A DNA stretch of 48,846 nt from Acidobacteriota bacterium (GTDB lineage: Bacteria > Acidobacteriota > Thermoanaerobaculia > Multivoradales > Multivoraceae), in NCBI GenBank assembly GCA_026708285.1, contig JAPOVF010000074.1:1-48846 (forward strand). The letters run 5' to 3'. Positions 1-8,112 of the stretch are shown piece by piece. The translations under genes were made by a program, and so were the position numbers. A model generated the notes under the pieces. The model saw only the letters and a list, made by a program, of their open reading frames with translations, was not told the DNA's origin and ran no database searches. How positions within the stretch are numbered: position 1 is the first letter of the stretch; each line of letters starts with the position of its first letter.

Positions 1-299
1 GGCGGCAGATGCTCGGCGTGCTCTTCGTACAGCGCCGCCACCTCACGCCAGCGGCCCTCGCCGGCAGCCTGCCGGGCGGCGAGACCGAGAAGTTCCGGCG
101 CCTGCTCGGCGACGCTCGCGAACTCCTCGCCCGCCGTCGCCGCTTCCGCCAGCCGGAACTCCAGCCGCGCCTGGCCGACGTGCCGCTCCACTCTCCAGGC
201 CGAGTAGCCGGCCACGAGCAGAGCCGCCACCACAGCGGCCAGCACCCGGCGGCGCGGAGGCCAGAGGCCGCGCTCAGCGTTCTTCGGGTGTCCGCTCAT
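1..299 (-). CDS. Membrane-anchored protein of unknown function, 3' end outside window
   Basis: An open frame runs leftwards from an ATG at 299 to the window edge (about 99 codons) and begins 23 bases after the sulfatase stop codon, so the two are probably co-transcribed. The product starts with a basic stretch, then one hydrophobic helix (about residues 18-33, VLAAVVAALLVAGYSAW), then an Ala/Glu/Arg-rich helical region that could be TPR-like. This looks like a single-pass inner-membrane protein with a periplasmic or cytoplasmic helical-repeat domain. I cannot assign a function. The frame is open, has good GC3 and has no competing frame. Confidence 0.6.
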   Translation of the reverse strand, partial: MSGHPKNAERGLWPPRRRVLAAVVAALLVAGYSAWRVERHVGQARLEFRLAEAATAGEEFASVAEQAPELLGLAARQAAGEGRWREVAALYEEHAEHLP

Positions 300-322
300 C
301 AGCTCGCCGCGTCCGGGGCGGC

Positions 323-1843
323 TCAGAATACCAACTGCACCCACTCTCCATCGATCTGGGTGATCGTCGAGCGCACGCCGGGGAGGATCTGCTCGTCGAG
401 CAGCGTCCCGCGCCAGGAATCCAGCTCGACCTCCAGCCGCGCGACGACGTCCGGTTGCTCCGCCGCCAGGTTGTTCAGTTCGCCCACGTCCGCGTCGAGG
501 TCGTAGAGCAGCGTGAGCTGGCCGTGCGGCGAGTCGGTCGGCCAGCCGCCCTCCGGCGGCTGCAGGCGGCCGTCCCCGCGCAGGTTCTCGGGACGAAAGT
601 CCGTGCGGTTCAGCTTGATCAGCTTGTACTGCGCGTCCCGGATCGCGACGCTCGCGCCGGCCCGCCAGTACAGGTACTCGTGGGGCGCGCCGTCGGCTTC
701 GCCCGTCATGTAGGGCAGCAGGTTCACGCTGTCTTCGGTCTCCGCCTCTTCGCCCGCCGCCGCGGTGAACGTCGCCATGTAGTCGAGCGTGATCACCGGA
801 TGACTGATCTCCTGCCCGCCATCGACGGCCGCCGGCCAGCTCATGATGAACGGGATCCGGACGCCGCCCTCGTGGTGGTAGCGCTTGAAACCGAACAGCG
901 GACCGTTCGAGCAGGCGTTGCCGATGTAGCCGGCGCAGCCGTTGTCGCTGGCGAAGGCGATCAGCGTGTTCTCGTACACGCCCTGAGCCTTCAGCGTCTC
1001 GACCACCCGCCGCACGCTCTCGTCGAGCGACGCGACCATCGCCGCGTAGACCCGCGTCCGCTGATCCTCGATGTGGCGGTACCCCTCGAGGTACTCGGCC
1101 GTCGCCTGCAGCGGGGTGTGCGGCGTCGTGTGGCTGAGGTAGAGGAAGAACGGCTCGTCCCCGGCCGCACTGCGCTCGATGAACTCGACCGCCTCGTCGG
1201 TGAAGACGTCCGTGAGATAACGCTCGACCTTCTCCTCCTCGAATCCGCGCAGGACCTTGTTCCGGCGCTCCGTCGGCCCCTCTTCGCCGCGACGCGAGCC
1301 GTACTCCACGCCGGGCAGGCTGGAGTCGATGAAGATGCTGCCGCCTTCCAGGACGCCGAAGTACTCGTCGAAGCCGCGGCTCATCGGGTGGTGGGGCTCC
1401 TGGTGGCCGAGGTGCCACTTGCCGACCATGCCGGTCCGGTAGCCGAGCGCCTTCAGACGGTCGGCGAGGGTCGACTCGTCGAGGCTCATGCCGGCGTTCA
1501 CATCGCGGCCGGCCGGGTTGAACTCCCAGCCGTGCCGCTGCTGGTAGCGACCCGTGATCAGGCCGGCCCGCGACGGGCTGCACACCGGGTGGCTGACGTA
1601 GCCGTCGGTAAAGAGCACGCCGCTCGCCGCCAGCGCGTCGATGTGGGGGGTGGAGATGATCTCGCTGCCGTAGATGCCGATGTCGGCGTAGCCAAGATCG
1701 TCGGCGAGGATCAGGACGATGTTCGGCGGACCGGCGCCCGAGTCCGCGGCTGGGGCGTCGGCTTCAGGCGCGCCGCAGGCCCACACGAGCGCGGCGGCCG
1801 CCACCAAGGCCATGATCCTGGAGCCTCGGGTCGTCATCTTCAT
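323..1843 (-). CDS. Type I (formylglycine-dependent) sulfatase, lipoprotein
   Basis: The 506-residue product starts with a lipoprotein signal (hydrophobic stretch, then LVWAC with the lipid-anchored Cys at 23), so it is secreted and membrane-anchored. The mature part opens with PNIVLILADDLGYADIG, whose paired Asp residues (48-49) bind calcium in alkaline-phosphatase-fold sulfatases. The activation motif CSPSRAGLITGR (Cys88) is the classic C-x-P-x-R site converted to formylglycine. GKWHLG and FASDNG provide further conserved metal and substrate residues. It hydrolyses a sulfate ester; arylsulfatase or polysaccharide sulfatase activity cannot be told apart from sequence alone. The gene is divergent from the TraB-family gene, with a shared promoter gap of about 80 bases. 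A SUMF1-domain protein lies 41 kb away but is not obviously its activator. Confidence 0.93.
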   Translation of the reverse strand: MKMTTRGSRIMALVAAAALVWACGAPEADAPAADSGAGPPNIVLILADDLGYADIGIYGSEIISTPHIDALAASGVLFTDGYVSHPVCSPSRAGLITGRYQQRHGWEFNPAGRDVNAGMSLDESTLADRLKALGYRTGMVGKWHLGHQEPHHPMSRGFDEYFGVLEGGSIFIDSSLPGVEYGSRRGEEGPTERRNKVLRGFEEEKVERYLTDVFTDEAVEFIERSAAGDEPFFLYLSHTTPHTPLQATAEYLEGYRHIEDQRTRVYAAMVASLDESVRRVVETLKAQGVYENTLIAFASDNGCAGYIGNACSNGPLFGFKRYHHEGGVRIPFIMSWPAAVDGGQEISHPVITLDYMATFTAAAGEEAETEDSVNLLPYMTGEADGAPHEYLYWRAGASVAIRDAQYKLIKLNRTDFRPENLRGDGRLQPPEGGWPTDSPHGQLTLLYDLDADVGELNNLAAEQPDVVARLEVELDSWRGTLLDEQILPGVRSTITQIDGEWVQLVF

Positions 1844-1927
1844 GGGACTCCTCCTGGTTCGAACCCCTGTGGATCCGAAGAGCGTACCGGACGCGGGCCT
1901 GTTTCGTGGGCTACGCTCCGCGCTGCC

Positions 1928-3124
1928 ATGACCTCTGAAGCCGAAGCCAAGCCGACCGCAGCCGAGCTACCTGCCTCGGTCCAGCGCCTCGAGCTCGAAG
2001 ACCGCGAAATCTTCCTGGTCGGCACGGCCCACGTCTCGCCCCAGAGCGTACGGGACACGAACGAGACGATCGAGGCGATCGAGCCTGACACCGTCTGCGT
2101 CGAACTGTGCGAAGCCCGCTACCAGAACCTCGAGAACCAGGACTCCTGGCGCAAGCTCGACATCTTCCAGGTCCTGCGCGAGGGCAAGGCGGCGCTCCTG
2201 CTGAGCTCCTTCCTCATGCACTCCTTCCAGCGCCGCATCGCGCAGCGCTTCGGCATCGAACCCGGCGCCGAGATGCGGGCTGCGATCGCCCAGGCGAGGG
2301 ACCGGGGCGCCCGGCTGGAGCTGATCGACCGCGACATTCAGGTTTCGCTGAAGCGGACCTGGGCTTCGCTCGGGTTCTGGCAGCGGATGAAGGTGATGAC
2401 CCAGTTGACCGGCAGCGTCTTCGTCGGCGACGACCTGAAGGAAGAGGACATCGAGAAGCTCCGCGACAGCGCCAACCTGACGGACCTGATGTCCGCCCTC
2501 GCCGAAGCGCTGCCCAGCGTCAAGGGCGCGCTGATCGACGAACGCGACGCCTACATGGCCGAGAAGCTTCGCCAGTCGGCCGGTCCGCGCACGGTCGCCG
2601 TGGTCGGGGCCGGACACCTGCCCGGCATCACCGGCCTCGCCGACTCCACCTGCGACCTCGAGGAGCTCGAACATGTGCCCGATCCGCCGGTGTGGCCCCG
2701 CGTCGTCGCCTGGCTCGTGCCGATCCTCATCGTCGCTCTCTTCGCCTACGGTCTCGTCTGGGGCGACAGGGAGCGCACCGTCGAATCGGTGTACATCTGG
2801 ATCGGGCTGAACGGCGGTCTGGCCGCCCTCGGCGCCGCCATCGCCCTCGCCCACCCGGTAACGATCCTCGCGGCCTTCGCCGCCGCACCACTGACCAGCC
2901 TGAACCCGCTGATGGCAGCCGGCTGGGTCGCCGGCCTCGTCCAGGCGCTGCTCCGCAAGCCCCTGGTGGCCGACATGGAGAACCTCGCCGACAGCCTGGG
3001 TTCGGTCGGCGGCTTCTGGAGCAACCGCCTCACCCGCATCCTCCTGGTCGTCGTCCTGTGCAACCTGGGCAGCGTGCTGGCGACATTCATCGCCGGCGCC
3101 TGGATCACCGCGAGGACGATCTGA
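1928..3124 (+). CDS. TraB/PrgY family membrane protein
   Basis: The 398-residue product has an N-terminal TraB/PrgY domain (about residues 15-240) with the hallmark FLVGTAHVSPQS near the start, the VCVELCEARY segment, a KLRDSANL region and the glycine/histidine motif VVGAGHLPGI. A C-terminal part follows with several hydrophobic helices (about residues 255-395). The family includes the enterococcal pheromone-shutdown protein PrgY and distant Tiki/GumN metalloprotease-like proteins; the GTAH and GAGH motifs match that fold. Its substrate here is unknown. The start is the ATG at 1928. The same frame is open far upstream, but only as a shadow of the antisense sulfatase gene. Confidence 0.85.
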   Translation: MTSEAEAKPTAAELPASVQRLELEDREIFLVGTAHVSPQSVRDTNETIEAIEPDTVCVELCEARYQNLENQDSWRKLDIFQVLREGKAALLLSSFLMHSFQRRIAQRFGIEPGAEMRAAIAQARDRGARLELIDRDIQVSLKRTWASLGFWQRMKVMTQLTGSVFVGDDLKEEDIEKLRDSANLTDLMSALAEALPSVKGALIDERDAYMAEKLRQSAGPRTVAVVGAGHLPGITGLADSTCDLEELEHVPDPPVWPRVVAWLVPILIVALFAYGLVWGDRERTVESVYIWIGLNGGLAALGAAIALAHPVTILAAFAAAPLTSLNPLMAAGWVAGLVQALLRKPLVADMENLADSLGSVGGFWSNRLTRILLVVVLCNLGSVLATFIAGAWITARTI

Positions 3125-3208
3125 GATTCCTCGCATCCCTCGGGGCTTCCGCGACGGAGCTCTGCCGGCGCTCCCAAGGCGCCGCCAAGGACGATGCGAG
3201 CGGCTGAG

Positions 3209-3255
3209 ATTGTCGCAAATCTCACGTCTGAAAGTGGATAAGCGACGATCTACGA
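3209..3255. repeat. Left copy of a 47-bp imperfect palindrome bracketing the island
   Basis: This segment aligns without gaps to 12956-13002 with 39 of 47 identical bases (ATTGTCGCAAATCTCAC against ATTGTCGGAAATCTCAC, then AGCGACGATCTACGA against TGCGACAATCTACGA). The left part is roughly self-complementary to the right part. In the right-hand copy the ATG inside this motif is the start codon of a DUF4143 ATPase. Here that ATG is AAG and no such gene follows. It may be a remnant of the 5' end of a lost DUF4143 gene, a shared operator, or a recombination scar at the island edge. Confidence 0.7.
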
Positions 3256-3270
3256 TCGCCGCGACAAGGC

Positions 3271-3299
3271 TACAAGCAACTTATTCTTGCAAGTTGTAC
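3271..3299. promoter_or_regulatory. Candidate operator/promoter of the XRE-ImmA gene
   Basis: An AT-rich stretch, unusual in this GC-rich window, lies 59-87 bases before the XRE-ImmA start. It contains a perfect inverted repeat CAACTT-(8 nt)-AAGTTG (3277-3282 and 3291-3296) and a second pair TACAA/TTGTA (3271-3275 and 3294-3298). XRE repressors of this type usually bind palindromes in their own promoter, so autoregulation here is plausible. This is inferred from position and symmetry only. Confidence 0.35.
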
Positions 3300-3357
3300 T
3301 CCGCAAGATCTATCCTTGCTCGGCCCACCTCCGACCCGGCAGGAGCCAGCCGACAAC

Positions 3358-4488
3358 ATGCCCACGTCACCGATCGGGAAACGCATCAAGACGCTGCGGG
3401 AGCAGCAGGAACTCACTCAGGAAGACCTCGCGCGTGTCTTCGGCTTCAACGACCGGCAGACGGTCTCGGCCATCGAGAACGGCACGCGACGCCTGACGGC
3501 TGACGAGCTGCTTCAGGTCATGGGGACGTTCTCCGTCTCGCTGGACTACTTCACCGACCCCTTCCTGCTTGTCGGCGAGGGGAAGTTCTCCTGGCGCCAC
3601 TCCGGACTTCCCGAGGAGGCACTCTGCGAGTACGAACAGCGCGCCGGCCGCTGGATCGCCGCCTATCGCCACCTGGCGCCGCAAGTTGGCGTGGCCTCTC
3701 CGCTCCTGCGCCGCTCGCTGCCGCTACGACTCAGTTCAAGCTACGAAGCCGCCATGGAGGCAGGAGAGCGCTTCGCGGCCGAGTTCGAGATAGGTCCAAC
3801 GCCCGCGGAGGGGCTCGCTCGGGTCATGGAAGAGGAACTCGGCATCCTGGTCCTGATGGTGGATGCCGAACCGGGAATCTCTGGCGCAGCCTGCCGTCTC
3901 CCGGAACTCGATGTCGCGCTCATCGCTCGCGGAGAAGTCGCCGGCCGCCGCCACTTCGACCTCGCACACGAGGTGTTCCATCTCCTCACCTGGCGGGCCA
4001 TGCCGCCAGCCCATTCGGAGCGAGCGACAACCACCGGAGGTAGTCGGGCAGAACACTTGGCGAACAACTTCGCCGGCGCCCTGCTGATGCCCGCGGACGT
4101 CATCAGACGACATGGTCCCTGGTCCGGACTCGATGAGTCGGCCCTCGTCGTGAGGCTGAACCGCGTAGCGGATGAACTACTGGTCACCTCGTCCGCCCTT
4201 CGTTGGCGTCTGGTCGCGCTCAAGGAACTCAGCAAGAGTGCCGGCGAGTCGCTACCCGAGACCGCGCTCAGGAACAACGGCCGCCCGATCGTCGAGATGA
4301 GGGACGGAGCGATTCAGGCGGAGAAGCCGCCGCCCAGATTCTCAAGGCGCTTCGCAGAAGTCATGGCCCGCGCCGTCGACAGGGGCCTCGTCTCGCTTCG
4401 CCGCACCGCCTCTTTGCTCGAATGCCCAGTCGAAGGTGTCGGCGACCTGTTCGCCGAACATGGTCTCAACCGCCCCGTCGAACTGTGA
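3358..4488 (+). CDS. XRE-family regulator with ImmA/IrrE metallopeptidase domain
   Basis: The 376-residue product carries an N-terminal helix-turn-helix (about residues 5-60; GKRIKTLREQQELTQEDLA, then TVSAIENGTRRL) followed by an ImmA/IrrE (COG2856) zinc peptidase domain with the motif LAHEVFHLL (His204, Glu205, His208). Proteins of this architecture are cleaved-repressor regulators or antitoxins in mobile elements and stress circuits. The ATG at 3358 is chosen because it places the helix-turn-helix at the N terminus; an in-frame start at 3316 is possible but adds only unconserved residues. The PIN-domain gene starts 7 bases after the stop, so the two probably form an antitoxin/toxin or regulator/effector pair. 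It may also control the island downstream. Confidence 0.9.
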   Translation: MPTSPIGKRIKTLREQQELTQEDLARVFGFNDRQTVSAIENGTRRLTADELLQVMGTFSVSLDYFTDPFLLVGEGKFSWRHSGLPEEALCEYEQRAGRWIAAYRHLAPQVGVASPLLRRSLPLRLSSSYEAAMEAGERFAAEFEIGPTPAEGLARVMEEELGILVLMVDAEPGISGAACRLPELDVALIARGEVAGRRHFDLAHEVFHLLTWRAMPPAHSERATTTGGSRAEHLANNFAGALLMPADVIRRHGPWSGLDESALVVRLNRVADELLVTSSALRWRLVALKELSKSAGESLPETALRNNGRPIVEMRDGAIQAEKPPPRFSRRFAEVMARAVDRGLVSLRRTASLLECPVEGVGDLFAEHGLNRPVEL

Positions 4489-4494
4489 TTCGCG

Positions 4495-5001
4495 ATGCCT
4501 CCTCACTCCGGTCCCGTTCTGGTGGACACGAACGTCATCTTCGAGTGCCACCGCACGGATACGTGGCGCGCGTTGACCGGCGGCTACCGCCTGGAGACGA
4601 CGGAAGACTGCGTGGTCGAGACCCAAGGCGGGAAGCAGAACCGTGAACGGCGCACGGAAGTAGACGAAACCCGACTGCGCCACGCGCTGAGCGCCGTCCA
4701 CAGCGTCAGCGACCGACAATTAGCCCAGTTGCTCCTCCGCCAGGGACCCACCCTGGATCGTGGCGAGGAGTCTCTCTGGGCCCACGCGATGGGCCGCGAG
4801 GACGACACCTGGCTACTCGCCGGGCCCGACAAGGCGAGCCTCCGCTGCGGGGTCCTTCTGGGGTATCGCGACCGCCTCGTGTCGCTGGAACGCCTTCTGG
4901 GAGACATCGGTCACAGAGTTCGCAACATACTTCGTGAGGCTTACACCGAAGCCTGGCACCGGCGAGCGATGAATGAACTGGTGATCGAACTCGGACCGTA
5001 A
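4495..5001 (+). CDS. PIN-domain putative ribonuclease (toxin-like)
   Basis: The 168-residue protein begins with the PIN hallmark VLVDTNVIFE (Asp11, Asn13). It also has an acidic residue in CVVETQ (Glu42) and later acidic positions around REDDTWLLAGPDKAS (Asp103, Asp104, Asp112), which together can form the metal-binding acidic cluster of PIN nucleases. It is larger than a typical 130-residue VapC and ends with an Arg-rich helical tail. It is immediately downstream of the XRE-ImmA gene, an arrangement recurrent among predicted toxin-antitoxin pairs. RNA cleavage as a toxin is the most likely role; a structural, non-toxic PIN cannot be excluded. Confidence 0.75.
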   Translation: MPPHSGPVLVDTNVIFECHRTDTWRALTGGYRLETTEDCVVETQGGKQNRERRTEVDETRLRHALSAVHSVSDRQLAQLLLRQGPTLDRGEESLWAHAMGREDDTWLLAGPDKASLRCGVLLGYRDRLVSLERLLGDIGHRVRNILREAYTEAWHRRAMNELVIELGP

Positions 5002-5106
5002 AGGCGGCTGGACCGACGCCGACGCACCGGCCGGGCAAGAGGCACACCACGCTGCCGGTCCGAGCGACCTCTGCCAACCCGCGCCGCCGCACTGCGTCAA
5101 GTTCGT

Positions 5107-5433
5107 TTGACCCCTACTCACAAGGCATCTACACTCCGCAGCGCTGACCACCTACGCCACCTCCCTTCACGCTTGAACGGAACGCCGAACAAGCCGAGTA
5201 CGTCCGCCCCGTCGATTGACCCCACCGTGCCCGGTGTACTCCATGCCCTCCGGCAGCAGGGTTTCACCTGCTACGACCCCAGCACAACGGACGATCCGAT
5301 CCGCCCCCACTACGAAGACCGTCGGCCCGTCTACAGCCCATTCGAGACGCCTCCCTCGAGAGTGGACTAAATCCAAGTCTCGCCGCGATCCTCAAGCACG
5401 AAACCGCTCTTCCGCTACTTCCTCGATGGTTCG
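5107..5433 (+). pseudogene. Out-of-frame N-terminal part of the NurA-like gene (apparent double frameshift)
   Basis: The conserved NurA motif RYFLDGS is encoded at 5413-5433, directly before the first ATG of the long downstream frame, but a TAA at 5368-5370 closes that frame upstream. Coding-like sequence seems to pass from frame 1 (HYEDRRPVYSPFE, about 5308-5346), to frame 3 (SGLNPSLAAILKHETAL, about 5361-5411), and back to frame 1 (LFRYFLDGS). Two compensating single-base indels would restore one open frame. Candidate starts are ATG 5107 or GTG 5227. Either the gene is damaged, or the sequence has assembly errors here. No in-frame start lies between the TAA and the DGS motif. Confidence 0.55.
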
Positions 5434-6306
5434 ATGCGAACCACGAACGCCGGCCATGTCGTCGATACGAGCGGTCGCTTCCTTCCTATCTTCATCTCCC
5501 AGATCGGCGTCGCCGCCACCAAGGTCGAAGCCGGCGGTATATGCCTTGAGCAGCATCGCGCCAGAAACGTGCTCTTCCTCCCAAACACGTTCGCTCCCGG
5601 CGACATTCGCGAGTCGCGGCCGGCCATACAACAAGCGGCCAAAGACCATCGCCGACCTCTCGATCTAGATCTCGAGTGCTACGACGTAGATGAAGAGGTG
5701 CCCCCGATCGAAGGTGCCCGCCAACACGTTCTCAGAGTCATGCACGAGATGGAAATCGCGTGCATTGCCGATCTTGCCAAGTCAGGGAGAGTTACCCGAG
5801 ACGCACTCTTGATGATCGATGGCTCTCTTCAATTCTACGAAGATCTCTGGGCTCACAAGGAAGCCTTCCGGAACGTCGTCGGCGTCGCGAAATCATTCGA
5901 CCTACACCAGGTTCTCGGCAGGAAAGGTCGCTCTAGAACGATGGTGGGAGCCGTTGTAGCCGAGCTACGACCTAAGCACAGAACACCAGCCCGCCAGGTA
6001 CCCCATCGAAACCTCACCATTGGAGCCTGGTACCTTCGGCTGCACTCAGCTCGTTCCCACGCCGGGCTGACCAGCACGGACGGCGTTGTCAAACTCGAGA
6101 TCTTCCCTGACGATCCGACCGGCTCAAAACCGATCCTTGACGCGAACCGCTGCAACCGAATCTCGTCAGACGTTCTTGCATTTCGGCACCCAACTACGCC
6201 TTGGACCGATGGCCGTTGGGCTAGCCATCTCTATCCTATTCACCTTACCGAGCGGTACATTAAGACCCGCTTCCGCACCGACCGGACAATTCAAGCCTAT
6301 CTCTAA
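5434..6306 (+). CDS. NurA-like nuclease domain protein (5' end in question)
   Basis: The 290-residue frame matches the layout of NurA, the 5'-3' nuclease partner of HerA. An N-terminal strand follows the DGS motif (GRFLPIFISQIGVAATKVE). A central LLMIDGSLQF carries an acidic residue (Asp129), and the NVVGVAKSF helix with its conserved Lys (Lys153) is typical of the RNase H-like NurA fold. The C-terminal segment HLYPIHLTERYIKTRF resembles the NurA end. The first metal-binding Asp (in RYFLDGS, codon 5425-5427) lies just upstream of the first ATG and would be missing from a protein starting here. The HerA-like gene starts 30 bases downstream, which strongly supports the assignment. In bacteria such pairs are found in defence islands and act on DNA ends. 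GC is lower than in flanking housekeeping genes. Confidence 0.7.
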   Translation: MRTTNAGHVVDTSGRFLPIFISQIGVAATKVEAGGICLEQHRARNVLFLPNTFAPGDIRESRPAIQQAAKDHRRPLDLDLECYDVDEEVPPIEGARQHVLRVMHEMEIACIADLAKSGRVTRDALLMIDGSLQFYEDLWAHKEAFRNVVGVAKSFDLHQVLGRKGRSRTMVGAVVAELRPKHRTPARQVPHRNLTIGAWYLRLHSARSHAGLTSTDGVVKLEIFPDDPTGSKPILDANRCNRISSDVLAFRHPTTPWTDGRWASHLYPIHLTERYIKTRFRTDRTIQAYL

Positions 6307-6336
6307 GCGAGCCAAAATGAGCCGAGCACGTTCCTC

Positions 6337-8013
6337 ATGACCGATGACACCCCAATAGGCCGGGTCATCGCCACTGAAAGGCACCCCACGACCACCGGGG
6401 CGGTGCGGTTCTGGTTGAGCCCTGACGTTCGGCTCAAGCCCTTCGACTTTGTTCGCCTCACCCTCGCGCCGCAGGACAAGCATGAGGACATCGGCGAGTT
6501 CTACGCAATCATCCACGAAATCCAGCAGGTTTCGGACGAGCCGAGCCCGCTCAGCGGCTTCGTTTCGGCGGACTTCGGCGACTCCCGCATCGAACCGAGG
6601 CTAGCCCGAGTTGTCGCCACCTACGCGGACGCAGCCGTACTCTTCAACACGCTCGACATCGAGATGCCAGTTCCTCACGGAGCGCAAGTCCATTGGCCCA
6701 CCGCAGACGGTGTACGACAAGCCCTGAACATGACCGACTACAACCGGTCGACCCCCGCCGGTTACATCACGATGTCAGGGCCCCAGGACGGCGGGATTAC
6801 GATCCCTGTCGACCTTGATGCTGACTATCTTGTCGGCCCTGAGGGCGCACACCTGAACATATCCGGAGTTTCTGGCCTGGCGACCAAGACCTCCTATGCC
6901 ATGTTCCTCGTCACGGCGCTTCAGCAGAAGCAGCAGGCTAGCGAAGAGAGAGCTTCGTTCGTGATCCTGAACGTGAAAGGCTCCGACCTGTTGCGCCTTC
7001 ACGAGGAAAGCCCTGATCTGACGGATGCAGTGCGTGCCGACTGGCAGAAGTGCGGACTCGCGGCGGAACCACTCAAGAAGGTGACGTACTTCTATCCTTA
7101 CGCTGACACGCCGCCCTATGCTCAGACCAAACTTGACAGCGACCTTGTGGCAGCCAACTTCGCCTCGGACCGTGCGTTCTCCTACTACTACAGCGTCGAA
7201 GAAGTTGTGGATCGCGTCAGGCTTCTCGTGGAGGACATCGACGACCCGAATCAGACCCTCGTGAGTTGTGCCGACTACTGTGCCGAACGTACAAACAAGG
7301 ACAGTTCTTGGGCCCGCTTCCGAGAGCAGATTCGGGAATGGGCTGACACGACACCCGACAAGAAGATACCGGTCGTCTCCTGGCGACGCTTTTCGCGCCT
7401 CTTCGGGCAACGAACAAGGAACTCCTTCTTCACCGAAGAGTCTGTACGTGCCACGCAGCGCCGCCAAGCTCCGCTTCGGCGAATGCTCGACCACCTTGAA
7501 CCTGGAGCAGCGGTGGTGGTCGACATCGCCCAGCTCCCCGACTACCTTCAGAGCTTTGTCGTTGGCGATGTCATCGATCTCATACGCCGCGCCAAGCTCG
7601 GCGACGACCTAGACGACGACGCCGACCGCATTGACCGTCCCAGCCTGGGTACGGTCGTCCTCTTTGCCGATGAACTCAACAAGTTCGCGCCACGACAGGG
7701 CCAGGCTCGTTCAATTACTAGACACCTCCGCGAGATCAGCGAACGGGGCAGGTCGGAGGGGATCATCCTGTTCGGTGCCGAGCAGTTCCGAACCGGTGTC
7801 GACCGCCAAGTGACTGGAAACTCAAGCACCCACGTGTTTGGACGCACAACGGCCGTTGAGGCGGCCCGTGACGAAGAGATCAAGGGCCTGCCTGGCGGCC
7901 AAACGAAACGTGTCCCCTTCTTGCGCAAGGGGGAACTTCTCGTCAGTCATACACGGTTTAGCTCCGGTACGCTCAAGCTCCGATTCCCCCGTAACGCCTA
8001 TCGTCAGAACTAA
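6337..8013 (+). CDS. HerA-like hexameric DNA translocase ATPase
   Basis: The 558-residue protein has an N-terminal HAS-barrel-like region (about residues 5-100, GRVIATERHPTTTGAVRFWL), then a RecA/FtsK-type ATPase core. The Walker A equivalent is ISGVSGLATKTS (residues 175-186), which is one residue longer than GxxGxGKS and lacks the second glycine. Walker B is VVLFADELNKFAP (440-452). A sensor region follows (GIILFGAEQF; QVTGNSSTHVFGRT). It is expected to pump or unwind DNA as a hexameric ring feeding the neighbouring NurA nuclease. It is 99 bases from the next gene, all on one strand, consistent with a single operon. Related ATPases pair with NurA, SIR2 or DUF4297 effectors in anti-phage systems. 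Confidence 0.87.
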   Translation: MTDDTPIGRVIATERHPTTTGAVRFWLSPDVRLKPFDFVRLTLAPQDKHEDIGEFYAIIHEIQQVSDEPSPLSGFVSADFGDSRIEPRLARVVATYADAAVLFNTLDIEMPVPHGAQVHWPTADGVRQALNMTDYNRSTPAGYITMSGPQDGGITIPVDLDADYLVGPEGAHLNISGVSGLATKTSYAMFLVTALQQKQQASEERASFVILNVKGSDLLRLHEESPDLTDAVRADWQKCGLAAEPLKKVTYFYPYADTPPYAQTKLDSDLVAANFASDRAFSYYYSVEEVVDRVRLLVEDIDDPNQTLVSCADYCAERTNKDSSWARFREQIREWADTTPDKKIPVVSWRRFSRLFGQRTRNSFFTEESVRATQRRQAPLRRMLDHLEPGAAVVVDIAQLPDYLQSFVVGDVIDLIRRAKLGDDLDDDADRIDRPSLGTVVLFADELNKFAPRQGQARSITRHLREISERGRSEGIILFGAEQFRTGVDRQVTGNSSTHVFGRTTAVEAARDEEIKGLPGGQTKRVPFLRKGELLVSHTRFSSGTLKLRFPRNAYRQN

Positions 8014-8112
8014 CCGCCGCCCGTCGCCCCGAGCCGCAGGAGCAAACCAGACACTGACCTTCACTGCAATCTAACGCTTCGCGCCTAGGACTACCTCACG
8101 AACTGGACGACC

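Noticed and set aside
455-1927. N-terminal extension of the TraB-family frame
   Set aside because: Antisense to the sulfatase; the TraB domain starts at the ATG 1928.
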